Position numbers and translations under genes: made by a program
Assembly: GCF_940143175.1 (NCBI RefSeq)
Contig: NZ_OW659496.1
Coordinates: 558,001-622,000, forward strand
DNA from: Erysipelothrix amsterdamensis
GTDB lineage: Bacteria > Bacillota_I > Bacilli_A > Erysipelotrichales > Erysipelotrichaceae
DNA length: 64,000 nt
Direction: 5' to 3'
The notes under the pieces: model-generated
Told to the model about the DNA's origin: nothing
Seen by the model: the letters and a program-made list of their open reading frames with translations, nothing else
Database searches by the model: none
In this document: piece after piece, positions 62,961-64,000 of the stretch
How the letters are laid out: every line of letters starts with the position of its first letter
Numbering within the stretch: the stretch's first letter is position 1

Positions 62961-63596
62961 ATGTTTCGTCGTTTAGCATCAGTTTTATTTAAAGAAGAAG
63001 AAATCGTTATAGAAGAAGAAATTTCTGATCATGTTGGTGAAGTGGAAATTCCTGAGTTGAAACCAATTCTTCCCAAAGAAAAGAAAATTGTAGAAAAACC
63101 AAAAACCGTAACAGAACATGTTGATATAACAGAGCCTGTTATAAGTGAAAAGCCTATTACTGATATGACTCCTGACGAGGCTGTGAATGCAGCCAGTGAG
63201 TTAAACCGTAAATCTCGCATGATTACGGCTGATGATGACCTAGCAAAACGTAAAATGGAGCGCGCTAAAGCAGCACGCACATCCGAATTGGAAGTAAAAA
63301 AATTCGAATACCAACGAAAAGATATTATTAGTCCAATGTATGGTGGGCCTTCACAACCCTCAGAGCCTTTGGATATTCCTAAGAAAAATAAAGCGTCCAA
63401 ACATGTACCTGTTGCGGAAGTAATAAGTCCAATGTATGGCAAGGTACAAGAAGAATCAAAAGCAGAAGCACGTAAAATTGATGAGTCACTTATGGATTTA
63501 CGTGTGGATGATATTATTTCAAATGAAGGAAAAGGAGAAACAGTTCAGGTTTCTCTGTATGATTATTTAGAAGGAATTGATGAGCATGAAGAATAA
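62961..63596 (+). CDS. Low-complexity protein with two ISPMYG motifs, next to murC
   Basis: A 211-residue soluble, charged, mostly disordered-looking protein without TM or signal. It has KDIISPMYGG (about 120-129) and AEVISPMYGK (about 153-162): two copies of a short motif spaced by a basic linker. An N-terminal FRRLASVLFKEEE helix could be amphipathic. The motif resembles (V/I)SPI(Y/F/H)G elements in N-terminal regions of SftA/YtpS-type division proteins, and Bacillus sftA also lies just before murC. That link is inference. Overlaps murC by 11 nt. Confidence 0.6.
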   Translation: MFRRLASVLFKEEEIVIEEEISDHVGEVEIPELKPILPKEKKIVEKPKTVTEHVDITEPVISEKPITDMTPDEAVNAASELNRKSRMITADDDLAKRKMERAKAARTSELEVKKFEYQRKDIISPMYGGPSQPSEPLDIPKKNKASKHVPVAEVISPMYGKVQEESKAEARKIDESLMDLRVDDIISNEGKGETVQVSLYDYLEGIDEHEE

Positions 63597-64000
63597 ACCA
63601 ATTTATTTTATTGGTATTAAAGGGACCGGTATGGCAGCGTTAGCGCGTATCTGTTACAAAATGGGTTATGAAGTGATGGGTTCAGACATTGATCGTCATT
63701 TCTTTACAGAGGATGCGTTAAGAGCGTTAAACATTCCAATTGTCCCATTTAACAAAAACAATATTAAAGATAATACCGTTGTTATTATCGGGAATGCATT
63801 TTTAGATGATCATGAAGAAGTACAAGCAGCTAAGGCGAATCCGACAGTTGAAACGTATCGATATCATGAATATCTTGGGAAAATGATGGATTCGTACCGG
63901 ACGATTGCGGTGAGTGGGTCCCATGGTAAAACAACGACTACAACACTTTTACGTGATATGTTAAGTTATTCAAAAGAAACGGGATACCTCATTGGTGATG
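63586..64000 (+). CDS. murC: UDP-MurNAc:L-alanine ligase MurC, N-terminal part (cut by window end)
   Basis: First 138 codons of the ligase adding L-Ala to UDP-MurNAc. YFIGIKGTGMAALARIC is the N-terminal nucleotide-sugar-binding loop, and AVSGSHGKTTTTTLL is the ATP P-loop. The frame is open to the window edge. ATG 63586 is 10 nt from AAGGA; ATG 63580 in the same frame is possible. It continues the peptidoglycan theme but lies far from mraY/murD. Confidence 0.95.
   Translation, partial: MKNKPIYFIGIKGTGMAALARICYKMGYEVMGSDIDRHFFTEDALRALNIPIVPFNKNNIKDNTVVIIGNAFLDDHEEVQAAKANPTVETYRYHEYLGKMMDSYRTIAVSGSHGKTTTTTLLRDMLSYSKETGYLIGD

Noticed and set aside
63029-63442. 137-codon minus-strand ORF
   Set aside because: Antisense to the low-complexity ISPMYG gene; its composition is the mirror of E/K-rich codons.
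1-64000. Prophage, insertion sequence or genomic island
   Set aside because: No transposase, integrase other than the Xer-type protein, phage structural gene or tRNA-flanked attachment site was seen; the gene order is housekeeping throughout.

Overview
The window looks like core chromosome of a low-GC Gram-positive bacterium (Bacillota). Most genes are housekeeping. Bacillus-like gene strings, T-box and S-box leaders, RbgA, EzrA, the SufCDSUB order and an AUU-started infC all fit. The gene choice and divergence suggest Erysipelotrichia, most likely an Erysipelothrix-like organism. That assignment is inference from protein style and synteny; no 16S gene is present. I saw no rRNA, tRNA, IS element, phage or CRISPR array.

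Layout. 1-4.3 kb: end of pnp, then leftward genes for a luciferase-like oxidoreductase, a HIT hydrolase and two PrsA-like foldases. 4.4-9.6 kb: sufCDSUB Fe-S assembly operon plus 5-formyl-THF cyclo-ligase. 9.7-19.2 kb: MFS transporter, a degenerate CitX-CitG fusion, tyrS, a lipoprotein, rpsD (leftward, with an S4-type leader), ezrA, a cysteine desulfurase and thiI. 19.2-29.5 kb: ffh, rplS (L19-type leader), lepB, rbgA, rnhB, dprA, topA, trmFO, xerC-like, a YceD-family gene and rpmF. 29.5-34.1 kb: LCP protein, a HEPN-like/CBS protein, murB, murJ. 34.2-40.4 kb: the dcw cluster mraZ-rsmH-ftsL-pbp-mraY-murD, preceded by a four-repeat MraZ box. 40.4-51.7 kb: the Bacillus-like string comN-secDF-recJ-apt-rel-hisS-aspS, with a strongly divergent SecDF and an extra Ig-like membrane protein. 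51.8-53.6 kb: infC-rpmI-rplT behind an L20-type attenuator, then a MarR regulator. 53.6-64 kb: choline-kinase-like gene, rdgB, DUF1461, trmL, a small membrane protein, RidA, YitT, metK behind a SAM-I riboswitch, tmcAL, trmB, an M42 peptidase, a lipoprotein, a short-motif protein and the start of murC.

Themes. Envelope building dominates (MurB, MurC, MurD, MraY, MurJ, PBP, FtsL, EzrA, LCP), with translation (synthetases, ribosomal proteins, tRNA modification) and sulfur/Fe-S metabolism next. RNA-level control is dense: S4, L19 and L20 leaders, a T-box and a SAM-I riboswitch. The most unusual items are the CitX-CitG-like protein that has lost both enzymes' signatures, the SecDF homologue that has lost its proton-relay motifs but kept its locus, the HEPN-like/CBS fusion, two probable leaderless mRNAs, and the ISPMYG-repeat protein next to murC.
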